NCBI GenBank assembly: GCA_041441465.1
Contig: JASDSY010000002.1
Coordinates: 52,500 to 116,499, forward strand
Length of the DNA: 64,000 nucleotides
Origin: JASDSY01 sp041441465
GTDB taxonomy: Bacteria; Muiribacteriota; UBA9980
Direction: 5' to 3'
Positions within the stretch are counted from its first letter, which is position 1. Every line of letters begins with the position of its first letter. The notes under the pieces were generated by a model. The model ran no database searches. It worked only from the letters and a program-made list of their open reading frames with translations, and was not told the DNA's origin. Made by a program: the position numbers and the translations under genes. Of this stretch, positions 49,611 through 58,796 are shown piece by piece.

Positions 49611-52337
49611 TTATCGGTATTCATTATCGTCAAGACTTATGGTTGAAAAGTTATTATTGTGTTGTTTGTTTTCAGCGGCGGATTGATGACTTACATAAGC
49701 GTTAACGGTTTTATTTTCATTTTTTAGGCGAAACTTTTCGACCATATCTTTTAAGTACGCTGATTGGCTTGAGAGTTCTACGCTTGCCGATGCAGCTTCT
49801 TCGGCGGTTGCTGTATTTTGCTGAGTGACTTTATCGAGCTGGCCGAGGCCCTGATTGATCTGATTTATTCCTTCCGATTGCTCTTTGGAGGCGGCAGCGA
49901 TTTCACCCATTAAATCCGTGGCCTTAACGGCCCCGACCGCTATTTCTTCAAGCACTTTGGCAGTATCTTCGGCGATTTTATTTCCTATTTCGGTTTTGGC
50001 GATTGCGCCTTCGATCATTTCGGCCGTTTCCTTTGCGGCTTTAGCGCTTCTTTGAGCGAGATTGCGCACTTCTTCAGCTACAACGGTGAATCCTTTGCCG
50101 TGTTTTCCGGCCCGCGCGGCTTCGACTGCGGCGTTTAATGCGAGAAGATTCGTCTGGAATGCTATTTCGTCAATCGCTTTAATTATTTTTGATATGTTTT
50201 TTGCTGATTCGTTTATTTCATTCATCGCGCGGACCATATCCTGCATTTTAATGTTTCCGGTTTCCGCGGTTGATTTGGCCTGGTTTGAAACCTGATTGGC
50301 CGTAACCGCATTTTCGGTATTCTGCTTGATTTGACTGCTCATTTGCTGCATTGAAGCTGAAATTTCTTCGAGCGAGCTGGCTGATTCCGTCGATGATTGT
50401 GACAATGACTGGCTTGCGGCAGCGACCTGGCTGGAACCTGAATTTACCTGGTCGACAGTAGTTTTTACCTGGCCTAAAACTTCATTTATTGACGTTATTG
50501 TGCTGTTGAGAGCATTTTTCAGGATGGCATGGTCGCCCTTGTAGTTTCCGAGCATTTCGATATTAAAATTGCCGGTTGCCATTTCCTCGAGGATGCCTCG
50601 CGCTTCGTTGACCGGAAGTAAAACAGCGTCAAGAGTATTATTAACGCCTTCGACTATTTTTTTAAAATCGCCTTTATGTTTTTCAGCATCAGCGCGGGTG
50701 TCGAGTTTCCCTTCAATTGCCGCTGTCGACAAGAAATTGGCGTCTTGGACGAGTTCTTTCACTGCGTCGATACACTGATTTAAATTGTTTTTTATATTAT
50801 TGAAATCGCCGTTATACGAATCTGTTATTTTTTCCGGAATGTTTCCGTTTGATATTTCGGCGACATATTTTGCTGCTATATTTAAAGGGCCGATTACCGC
50901 ATCGAGAGTATTATTGACGCCTTCGACGATACGCCTGAAATCGCCATTATGGACAGATGCGTCAGCGCGTGTGTTTAATTTGCCTTCTACGGCGGCTTTA
51001 GCAAGCATGTTAGCGTCGTTTATGAGCTTTTGTACGGCGTCTATGCATTGATTAAGATTATTTTTTATTTCGTTGAAATCGCCTTTATACTCGTCTGCAA
51101 TTTTAGGAGGCATATCGCCTTTGGAAATCCTATTAACGTATTCTGCGGTAACCTTAATCGGTTTTATAAAAGCCTCGATTATACTGTTCACGCCGGTTAC
51201 AATTCCGTGAAACTCAAAATTTATTTTGCTGACATCGCCTTTGATATTGAGCTGACCGTCGCTTATACAACTGGATATATGCATGATCTCGCTTATTAGC
51301 AATCGATTGTTGTTAATTATTCCTGATGCGATTATAAATCCAATTAATATGGAAAATAATAATGCGGTAATTCCTAATATCATAATTTTTTTTGCGGAAC
51401 CATTTAAGTTGATTTCCGAATTAGTCATTGTCATTTCAATATTTTTTTCGATAATTTCGGTTAATTTGTCTGAACGCGCTCTTAAAGTGCGGCCTTCTTC
51501 GGCTAATAAATTAAAGTTGTCGTCTACGATTTTTGTATTTTCTATGTAGTTTTTTTCGCTGTATTCAACCGCTTCTTTAAAAATAATGGTTATCTCTTCC
51601 ATTGTAGGTTTAATTTCATTTTTGAATATATTTTCAGCCTCGGTTTTGTTTCCGGCGGCTATCAAATTCTTTATTTGAGGGGCAGCCGAGTGAAGTTTAT
51701 GGTGCGGCGCCTCTATTTTTTTAATTATTGCCATGAAATTATTGTCCAGGGTTTGATAATTATAATACCATTTTCCGAATGAGCATAATTTGGGGTCAGT
51801 CTGGCCTTTGAATTCAGCCGAGTTTCTTATTGAATCCTCGAGCGCCATGATCCATTTTATGTGGTCTAATTCGCGCGCTTTTAAGATGCCGGCCATTGGA
51901 AATACCACTTCATTTTCGACAACCGTAAATTTTTTTCTTGAATTGTGAGCTTCTATTATTTTTTTTGATAATTCGATTATACGGTCGGTATTTTTTATGA
52001 TTTCGTTTATTAAAGGGGTGAACTGCTGGTCTGAACTTAATTTTGTTAATTTTAAGTGAGAATTTTTAAATGACTCGATTATTTCGTCGAATTGAGTTTG
52101 ATATTTGGTGGTATCCGAAAATATGCTTGTGATTTCATTTGTTTTATTGCGGATGCGCATAAGCTGGTATGAGTAATCGTTGATTGCGTTCAGTACGGGA
52201 TATTTTTCTCTGGTCACAACTTGAAAATCAAGAAGGGCGTTTTGGGATGAATTATAGCCAAGGTAACATACTGAAATAATAGCAACAGAAGTAATTAAAA
52301 GCATCATGAATAATTTTTGCAAAATAGTTATCTTCAT
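49611..52337 (-). CDS. Methyl-accepting chemotaxis protein with an extracytoplasmic CZB-like zinc domain
   Basis: 908 residues. TM1 is at about 8-28 and TM2 at about 318-340. Between them is a four-helix region and, at residues about 155-220, a CZB-like motif set: DHIKW (His159), KLCSFGKWYY (Cys185) and PHHKLH (His212/His216). After TM2 come a HAMP and at least three HAMP-like repeats of about 90 residues (VEGVNNTLDAV with DYKGDFNNIKNNLNQCIDAV-type units), then the signalling hairpin. CZB domains bind zinc and sense hypochlorite or zinc in other receptors but usually sit at the cytoplasmic end. Monocistronic. Confidence 0.92.
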   Translation of the reverse strand: MKITILQKLFMMLLITSVAIISVCYLGYNSSQNALLDFQVVTREKYPVLNAINDYSYQLMRIRNKTNEITSIFSDTTKYQTQFDEIIESFKNSHLKLTKLSSDQQFTPLINEIIKNTDRIIELSKKIIEAHNSRKKFTVVENEVVFPMAGILKARELDHIKWIMALEDSIRNSAEFKGQTDPKLCSFGKWYYNYQTLDNNFMAIIKKIEAPHHKLHSAAPQIKNLIAAGNKTEAENIFKNEIKPTMEEITIIFKEAVEYSEKNYIENTKIVDDNFNLLAEEGRTLRARSDKLTEIIEKNIEMTMTNSEINLNGSAKKIMILGITALLFSILIGFIIASGIINNNRLLISEIMHISSCISDGQLNIKGDVSKINFEFHGIVTGVNSIIEAFIKPIKVTAEYVNRISKGDMPPKIADEYKGDFNEIKNNLNQCIDAVQKLINDANMLAKAAVEGKLNTRADASVHNGDFRRIVEGVNNTLDAVIGPLNIAAKYVAEISNGNIPEKITDSYNGDFNNIKNNLNQCIDAVKELVQDANFLSTAAIEGKLDTRADAEKHKGDFKKIVEGVNNTLDAVLLPVNEARGILEEMATGNFNIEMLGNYKGDHAILKNALNSTITSINEVLGQVKTTVDQVNSGSSQVAAASQSLSQSSTESASSLEEISASMQQMSSQIKQNTENAVTANQVSNQAKSTAETGNIKMQDMVRAMNEINESAKNISKIIKAIDEIAFQTNLLALNAAVEAARAGKHGKGFTVVAEEVRNLAQRSAKAAKETAEMIEGAIAKTEIGNKIAEDTAKVLEEIAVGAVKATDLMGEIAAASKEQSEGINQINQGLGQLDKVTQQNTATAEEAASASVELSSQSAYLKDMVEKFRLKNENKTVNAYVSHQSAAENKQHNNNFSTISLDDNEYR

Positions 52338-52768
52338 AATTTTCTCCTTATATATACTACCGTTCTGTATACTTAAATGAAAGTTGAAAATGAACCGGCA
52401 GCATAAAATAATTTGTGTAACCCTGGATTTGGTGGTTACTAGTTGAAGAAATAAATTTACGGTTAAAAGAACAATACCTATATCAATTTTAACATATAAT
52501 ACAAAAATGTCAATGCCGCCGTGTTTTTGTCAATAAGTATAATGCTTAGATTTTTTAGTGTTCCGACTGAACAAGGCCTTTTATGTTCATTTTGCTATTC
52601 AAAATAAATTACTAATAAATAAAATAAAAAAAGGTTTTAATTTAACTTTAGAACCTTGAATTATTTTATTTATTTGAGTATAATTATTTAAAACAAGAAA
52701 TATTAATCAAATTAAAAATCTTCTTAAAATTAATAACTTTATAAATAAATAAAAATGGGGGTAAGTTT
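52338..52768. other. Divergent intergenic region with a long hairpin
   Basis: AT-rich spacer between a minus-strand receptor and a plus-strand glucosidase. At 52614-52636 and 52652-52674 two 23-nt arms pair with only three mismatched positions around a 15-nt loop (core AAGGTT/AACCTT, then AATAAATAAAATAA/TTATTTTATTTATT). No gene ends here, so its purpose as a terminator is unclear. Confidence 0.6.
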
Positions 52769-54256
52769 GTGAAGGCATTAAAGATTTATTTTTATGTTAC
52801 TGTCCTTATATTTTTATCTTTTAGTGTAAGCTCTGCCGCCGCTAATCACGAAATAATTTTTCCTGAAGGATTTATGTGGGGAACCGCGACTTCGTCTTAT
52901 CAGGTTGAAGGCGGTATTACTAATAACGACTGGTGCGAATTCGAAAATAAACAAGGCGCGATAGCAAATGGCGATAAATGCGGCGACGCCTGCGAGCAAT
53001 ACAGCCGTTATGAAAATGATCTCGATTTGGCCCTTGCCCTTAATACAAAAATTTACAGAATGTCCATTGAATGGTCGCGCGTTGAGCCGTCAGAGGGAAA
53101 ATTTGACGAAAACGAGATAAACCATTACAGACAGGTTTTGACGGCCGTTAAAAAACGCGGCATGATACCTTTCGTAACGCTTTTTCATTTCTGTACGCCT
53201 TCATGGCTTGCCGAAAAAGGCGGCTGGGCGAATCCTGATTCCGCAAAATATTTTGAGCGTTATTCCGAGATAATGGCAAGAGACCTTGGCGACCTTGTCG
53301 ATTATTGGACCACGCAAAATGAGACGATGGGTTACCTTGCCAGCGGCTACCTTATAGGCCAGTGGGCGCCGGGAAAGAAAAATCCTGTCGAATTCTGGAA
53401 AGCGCTTTCTAACCTTATAAAAGGCCACGGTCAGGCGTATTACGCCATAAAAAAAGCCGACGAGGCAGACGCTGACGGCGACGGTAAAAATGCAATTGTC
53501 GGAGTTGTCATGAATTACGCTATTGTCGATGCGTATAATAAGGAATCTGCGGCTAATAAATTCATTGCTGAAAAGGTTAATTATTTCGCCAATCATCTTT
53601 TTATAGATTCGATAACTACAGGTAAAGCCGATTTGAGCGGTATCACAGGCGAAATGAATGATAAAAAGATATTGCTTCTGCCTGAAATGCCGAATACTCT
53701 TGATTATATCGGCGTAAATTATTATACGCGCGCCCTTTTAAGAATGTCAGTAACTAATCCGATGGTAGGGCTCGGCCAGGCTGCCAGAATTAAATCCAAA
53801 GAAACAAAGATGGCGGGTTTTGAATACAACGAAATGAACTGGCTTATATATCCCGAGGGAATTTACAGGGCTGTAATGTCCATGAAAAAATACGGCATAC
53901 CGATATATATCACCGAAAACGGCATACCTGACAAAACAGGCAAAAAACGCGCTAAATATATAGCCGATCATCTTTTCTGGCTGAAAAAAGCCATAGATGA
54001 TGGTGCGCCGGTAAAAGGTTATATACACTGGGCGCTTCTGGATAATTTCGAATGGGCCGAAGGGTACTGGCCGCGCTTCGGATTATACAGCGTCGATTAC
54101 AAAACTCAGAAAAGGACACTGAACGAGGGCGGCGCTTTTTACGCCGAGGTATGCAAGAATAACGGCGTGACAGGCCCGATGTATGATTCCGTTTACGGCA
54201 TGAAAAATACTGAAGATAAAGCTAAGGCTGAATCTCTTGAATTGCATAAAAAATAG
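52769..54256 (+). CDS. Exported beta-glucosidase, glycoside hydrolase family 1
   Basis: The signal peptide ends near SSAAAN. GH1 barrel landmarks: FPEGFMWGTATSSYQVEGG, RMSIEWSRVEPSEG, acid/base Glu in TQNET (usual TxNEP has Pro; here Thr), YITENG with the nucleophile Glu, and HWALLDNFEWAEGYWPRFGL. The acid/base motif is otherwise normal. An Asp-rich loop DEADADGDGKNA could bind calcium. It hydrolyses beta-linked glucosides or related sugars outside the cytoplasm, which is less common for GH1. Start GTG, preceded by a GGGGG ribosome site. Confidence 0.92.
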   Translation: MKALKIYFYVTVLIFLSFSVSSAAANHEIIFPEGFMWGTATSSYQVEGGITNNDWCEFENKQGAIANGDKCGDACEQYSRYENDLDLALALNTKIYRMSIEWSRVEPSEGKFDENEINHYRQVLTAVKKRGMIPFVTLFHFCTPSWLAEKGGWANPDSAKYFERYSEIMARDLGDLVDYWTTQNETMGYLASGYLIGQWAPGKKNPVEFWKALSNLIKGHGQAYYAIKKADEADADGDGKNAIVGVVMNYAIVDAYNKESAANKFIAEKVNYFANHLFIDSITTGKADLSGITGEMNDKKILLLPEMPNTLDYIGVNYYTRALLRMSVTNPMVGLGQAARIKSKETKMAGFEYNEMNWLIYPEGIYRAVMSMKKYGIPIYITENGIPDKTGKKRAKYIADHLFWLKKAIDDGAPVKGYIHWALLDNFEWAEGYWPRFGLYSVDYKTQKRTLNEGGAFYAEVCKNNGVTGPMYDSVYGMKNTEDKAKAESLELHKK

Positions 54257-54553
54257 TTTAAAAATTGATTTTTAAATAAAAAATTATTTATTGCGCTATA
54301 GAAATGAAGCATTAAGTGTGACATTTTATATAGCGTAATATTTTTTTATTATAATTATGTAATATATTACTTATTTTTAAATTTTGTTGCTATGCATCAA
54401 CAAAAAATAAATTAAATTCGGCAAGTTATGAATCAAGGTTTTTGATTTAAATTTTTATGTAACAAAGCGCATAAATAAAATTAATGTTTCAGGTTTTCAA
54501 AATATAAAGTTGCAAGATAAAAATATTTTTCCGGAAAAGGAAAGATAACTTAT

Positions 54554-55909
54554 ATGATAAAAAAATGGTTTATAAGGTTTTTAAAAATATTCACACTGAT
54601 GTTGATTATATTTATATCTGGGGCGGTTTATGTTTATTATCAATATGTTGACTATTTTACGATTCCTAAAACACGATTAGGTATAAATGATTTTTATCCT
54701 GTAATGCCGCCGGATAAAACGCATATTTATATGGAATTTCCGGTTGATCATAATGATCCAAACTGCGGTAAATTTAAAGGATTTTATATTTTAAGTCCTG
54801 ATTTTGTTTCTGGAAAGGATGTTATATTTATTTTGACTGATGGCCAGCAAAATAAAGTACATCCAGAAATTAATTTAAATTTTCAGTTTGAAGATTTAAA
54901 GAAACTTTCTTACGTATTAATCGGAAGACGTGGTCATTATCCTACCTTATTTCCCGAAGTTTATAATCGAGACGGCTCGCTTGATTATAAAAAAGCGATA
55001 AAACTATATGGCACTGACCAGCAAATAGAAGACATTGAACTTGTGCGTCGTGATTTGCAAAATAAAGGATATTTAAGCAAAGACGGGAAAATTATGTTAC
55101 ATGGAAGATCCGGCGCAGGTGTTTTATTGCAGCAATATATCGCAAAATATCCGGAAAATGTTTCACGTGCCTTAATCGAAGCTTCAGGCGGACCTGATAT
55201 CGCGATAAAAAATAATATCAGTCTTTGTAATTTTAATGAACAAATGAAAATTTCCAATTTAGAAACTATAAAGAAATTAAACGATATTCTGAAAAATAAG
55301 AAAATTGACAGAGTTGCATTGTGCTATATATTGTTCAAACTTCCATATTTTAATATAAATGGCAAAGAACTTAGGATAAAATTAATTGATGAAATTTATG
55401 AAAATGATTTTACGTCCTATTACAAATATTGGTGGAGTCCGGAAAATAACTTTTATTTTATGAAATTTATGATGCAATTTCCAATGATGGAAGCGACCAA
55501 AATAAGGATGCTTGAAATTGTCGGCAGGACGCTGGCCGAATATTCAAAAAATAATGAAGAGATTAATTTGGAATTTGAATGGTTAAACGAAATTTTAAAA
55601 GATTATTTACTAAAGTTATCGGAAGGAACCATTAAAATTAATGATATCAATCTCATGAATGAACGGTCGAAATATACAGGCGAAGTTCTGGTATTAGCGG
55701 CCACTGAAGACCAAGTAATGCCGTATAAATTAGGAGAATTGACGGCCCGCGCTTATTCAAAATCAAAATTTGCGCTTTTTAAAGACACTCATGCTTTTAT
55801 AATTGAAAAACAATATTATTATGATATCCGAAAAACCTTTTTCGAAAAAGGTTTGTATTCGAAAGAACTTCAAGAATTACTATCAGATAAACGACAGCTT
55901 TACAAATAA
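54554..55909 (+). CDS. Membrane-anchored alpha/beta-hydrolase
   Basis: 451 residues. One N-terminal transmembrane segment (TLMLIIFISGAVYVYYQYV) then an extracytoplasmic alpha/beta-hydrolase fold of the S33/proline-iminopeptidase type. The nucleophile elbow is MLHGRSGAGVLLQQY (Ser about 187), the acid is likely in AATEDQVMP and the His in FKDTHAFII near the end. The long helical cap lies between. The 297-bp spacer upstream is AT-rich without an ORF. Probably an exported esterase or peptidase; substrate unknown. Confidence 0.78.
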   Translation: MIKKWFIRFLKIFTLMLIIFISGAVYVYYQYVDYFTIPKTRLGINDFYPVMPPDKTHIYMEFPVDHNDPNCGKFKGFYILSPDFVSGKDVIFILTDGQQNKVHPEINLNFQFEDLKKLSYVLIGRRGHYPTLFPEVYNRDGSLDYKKAIKLYGTDQQIEDIELVRRDLQNKGYLSKDGKIMLHGRSGAGVLLQQYIAKYPENVSRALIEASGGPDIAIKNNISLCNFNEQMKISNLETIKKLNDILKNKKIDRVALCYILFKLPYFNINGKELRIKLIDEIYENDFTSYYKYWWSPENNFYFMKFMMQFPMMEATKIRMLEIVGRTLAEYSKNNEEINLEFEWLNEILKDYLLKLSEGTIKINDINLMNERSKYTGEVLVLAATEDQVMPYKLGELTARAYSKSKFALFKDTHAFIIEKQYYYDIRKTFFEKGLYSKELQELLSDKRQLYK

Positions 55910-55979
55910 ATTATGATAAAATTAAGTTTAAAGTTATATGCCGCTGCTAAGTAGTTTATTCTTCATTTTTTATTGGAAT

Positions 55980-56525
55980 TTAATAACATAATTTAAGGTA
56001 GTTTTCACGTGTCAGCAAATATGCCGGATGTTCGAGACAGGTCGGTTCGTAATATTCGGTGCCGGTATGTTGAAAACCAAGTCTTATCAGCAGATTTTCG
56101 GACGCTTTATTTTTCGGGTGATGTCCGGCAAAAAGTGCTGTTACTTTGAGTTCTTCGAATGCATATTTGATGACGGTTTGAGCCGCTTCTTTGGCATAAC
56201 CGGCGCCTTGATATTGAGTTTTCAGATAAAAGCCGGTTTCAAGTATATTTTTTTCAGTGTCATAAGGTTTAAGCCCGCAGCAGCCTATATGCTCTCTGTT
56301 TTTCAGAAGAAATAGCGGCCAGTATTGGATTTTATGTTCTATGTAATTAGAGATTTCTTTCATTAGCCGCGTTCTGACCTGTTCGTTTGAAAACGGCCCG
56401 CCGACGAATTTTGAAATTTCGTTATTACCCCATATTTCCAGCGCAAGGTTAAGATCATTTTTTTGCCAGATGCCGAATCCTAATCTTTCGCTTTTGAGAA
56501 AGTAATTATTTTCATTATTATTCAT
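55980..56525 (-). CDS. GNAT acetyltransferase (RimJ/RimL type)
   Basis: 181 residues with the typical start LKSERLGFGIWQKNDLNLALEIW, motif A GFYLKTQYQGAGYAKEAAQ (acetyl-CoA pyrophosphate loop Q-x-x-G-x-A) and HHPKNKASENLLIRLGFQHTG at the end. Such enzymes acetylate N-terminal or other amines on proteins or small molecules. Single gene on the minus strand. Confidence 0.88.
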   Translation of the reverse strand: MNNNENNYFLKSERLGFGIWQKNDLNLALEIWGNNEISKFVGGPFSNEQVRTRLMKEISNYIEHKIQYWPLFLLKNREHIGCCGLKPYDTEKNILETGFYLKTQYQGAGYAKEAAQTVIKYAFEELKVTALFAGHHPKNKASENLLIRLGFQHTGTEYYEPTCLEHPAYLLTRENYLKLCY

Positions 56526-56733
56526 TTTTTTATTTCACTTTCGTTTATTGTATGGAAAAAATGTAAGAAAACCTGCTTTTAAAAAATAAAGAGCTTGTTT
56601 TCTTATTTGCTGCGGTTTCGGATGCGTTCTATTATTCGATAGCGCATTCATATTTTATTCTTGATTTCGATAGTAAATTTTGGGAGTTTATATTCTGTAA
56701 AATGGATATTTTATTTTCGGAATATTTAAAATT

Positions 56734-57522
56734 TTAGACTTCTAAAATGTATTTATTGATCATATCGCTGTCTGTAAATCCAAGTTTTTTATATACACTT
56801 CTCCCTTTTTCCGACGCGTGCAATATATATGAAAAAATATCATTATTAATTCCAGTGTTTATGCATGCGGCAGTTATTTCATAACCAAAACCTCTGCCTC
56901 TATATTTATCATGCACGGCAACACAGTATATTCCGCCTATTCCATTTTCTGTGTATAATGATGACGCCGCTACCGGAATGTTTTCGAAATAACCTATAAA
57001 TGCGATATAATTTGGGCTATTTTTGCTTCCGGCAAAGCAATTATGCATCATATTCGCATAATCGCTTATGTCACGGTTTCCTGTTATTTTAAAAAGATAA
57101 GCAGATACTATCGATGCCCATAAAATAAAGTCTTCAAGCTTTTCGCATTTTTTTATGGTTAATCTGTCTGTTATTCTTTCATATTTAAAATATTTCTTTT
57201 CAAGCGTCATTCCTTGCAAAGTTAACATTTTTTCGAATCCTTCGCTCAAAAAAATATTATCGTTGACATTTGTCGTGCCTTTCATTCCCGGCGAGATTAT
57301 TGCCGGGATTTCTTTGTTTTGTATTCTTGTTTTGAGCTCGTTTATTAAATCTGAATTTATATCTTTCAAATCAAATACTGTGTTTCCCCATACCGGCTTA
57401 TCCGACATGATATATGAATATTTTTCACCCGTTTGCATTTTAAATTTATTGCACTCGGCTACGTATTTATAATATGAATTTTGGTTTTCGTCAATAAAAT
57501 CTATAAGGTTTGTTTTTTGCAT
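56734..57522 (-). CDS. GNAT acetyltransferase, two-domain form
   Basis: 262 residues. The N-terminal half has weak similarity to degenerate GNAT-like domains; the C-terminal half has a clear motif A, GIYCVAVHDKYRGRGFGYEI, and ends ILHASEKGRSVYKKLGFTDSD. It lies on the minus strand 200 bp from the other acetyltransferase but is unrelated in detail. Substrate unknown. Confidence 0.83.
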   Translation of the reverse strand: MQKTNLIDFIDENQNSYYKYVAECNKFKMQTGEKYSYIMSDKPVWGNTVFDLKDINSDLINELKTRIQNKEIPAIISPGMKGTTNVNDNIFLSEGFEKMLTLQGMTLEKKYFKYERITDRLTIKKCEKLEDFILWASIVSAYLFKITGNRDISDYANMMHNCFAGSKNSPNYIAFIGYFENIPVAASSLYTENGIGGIYCVAVHDKYRGRGFGYEITAACINTGINNDIFSYILHASEKGRSVYKKLGFTDSDMINKYILEV

Positions 57523-57659
57523 TTTATATAGCCTCCGCTTATTTTATTCAGTTATAATTATATCAAATTTTTATTGTTTATTCCGCATTAAAAAATTATA
57601 TGTTTTTATTTGCGTAAATTGGTTGTGGATATTATAATTTTATATAATCAGGACAAAAC

Positions 57660-57688
57660 TTGACATAATAACTTGAATAGCATATAAT
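57660..57688 (+). promoter_or_regulatory. Perfect consensus promoter of xylFGH
   Basis: TTGACA, 17 bp, TATAAT, about 60 bp before xylF. A direct repeat GCATATAATTAGCATAT overlaps the -10 region and may bind a regulator. Confidence 0.85.
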
Positions 57689-57750
57689 TAGCATATATTT
57701 TTTTACTATGCAAAGGTATTATAAAAAAATTACATTATCAGGAGGAATCC

Positions 57751-58767
57751 ATGAAATTATCGAATTCAATTAAGTTATTCTTATCGGCGGTTGCTATATC
57801 GCTTGTTATTCCGACATTCGCGATGGCTGAAGGCGCAAAAAAGGTTATCGGCATATCGCTTCCGACGCAGCGTGAGGAACGCTGGGTTAAAGACGCCAAA
57901 CAGCTTGAAGAAGAAGCTAAAAAGCGCGGCATGGACGTTAAATTGCAGATATCCGATAACGACGCTATGAAACAGATAGCGCAGTGTGAAAATTTGATAT
58001 CTCAGAATGTAAATATATTGATAATCGCGCCGCATGACGCGAAAGGCGCGGCATCGATCGTCGAAAATGCCCATAAAGCTGGTATAAAAGTAATATCTTA
58101 TGACAGGCTCATAATGAATGCGGACACTGATTTATATATTTCATTCGATAACGTTAAAGTCGGTGAAATGCAGGGCCAATATTTGACGAGCCTCGTTCCT
58201 AAAGGAAACTACATAGTCCTTTCAGGCGCGCCGACGGATAATAACGCTGCAATGTATAAGGAAGGCGCTATGAAAGCGATAAAACCTCTTATTGATAAGG
58301 GCGATGTTAAAATAGTTACCGATCAGGCAGTAAAAGACTGGCTTCCTTCTGAAGCTATGAAAATAGTCGAAAATTCACTTACCGCCAACGAAAATAAAAT
58401 AGACGGAATTCTCGCTCCTAATGACGGTACCGCAGGCGGCGCCGTTCAGGCGCTTGCGGCTCAAAAACTCGACGGTAAGGTTATAGTGACGGGCCAGGAT
58501 TCCGAGCTTGCCGCGGCTAAAAGGATCGTCGAAGGCACTCAGGCAATGACTGTATTTAAAGATACCAGAAAACTTGCTATTGCCGCGATCGATGCCGCTG
58601 AAAAAATGCTCGACGGCAAAGACGCGGGAGCTAATTCGAAAGTCAACAATAAAAAGATAGACGTTCCGGCAATGCTTCTCACGCCTGTGACTGTCGATAA
58701 GAAGAATATCGACAAGGAATTAATCGAAAGCGGTTACCTAAAAAAAGATGACGTTTATAAAAAATAA
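57751..58767 (+). CDS. xylF: Xylose ABC transporter substrate-binding protein
   Basis: Periplasmic-binding family 4 receptor (338 residues). The signal peptide ends near FAMAEG. Segments typical of XylF: VIGISLPTQREERWVKDAKQ, IIAPHDAKGAASIVENAH, VISYDRLIMNADTDLYISFDN, GAPTDNNAAMYKEGAM and LAPNDGTAGGAVQAL, which supply the sugar-stacking and polar residues. It starts an operon with ATPase and permease (30-bp then 6-bp gaps) behind a perfect promoter and an AGGAGG ribosome site. Confidence 0.92.
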   Translation: MKLSNSIKLFLSAVAISLVIPTFAMAEGAKKVIGISLPTQREERWVKDAKQLEEEAKKRGMDVKLQISDNDAMKQIAQCENLISQNVNILIIAPHDAKGAASIVENAHKAGIKVISYDRLIMNADTDLYISFDNVKVGEMQGQYLTSLVPKGNYIVLSGAPTDNNAAMYKEGAMKAIKPLIDKGDVKIVTDQAVKDWLPSEAMKIVENSLTANENKIDGILAPNDGTAGGAVQALAAQKLDGKVIVTGQDSELAAAKRIVEGTQAMTVFKDTRKLAIAAIDAAEKMLDGKDAGANSKVNNKKIDVPAMLLTPVTVDKKNIDKELIESGYLKKDDVYKK

Positions 58768-58796
58768 AATAATAAGGCAAATTGAGAGGTAGATAA

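Noticed and set aside
50569..51051. Recent segmental duplication within the second chemoreceptor
   Set aside because: The repeated blocks are HAMP-like modules normal for this receptor type and have diverged in sequence.
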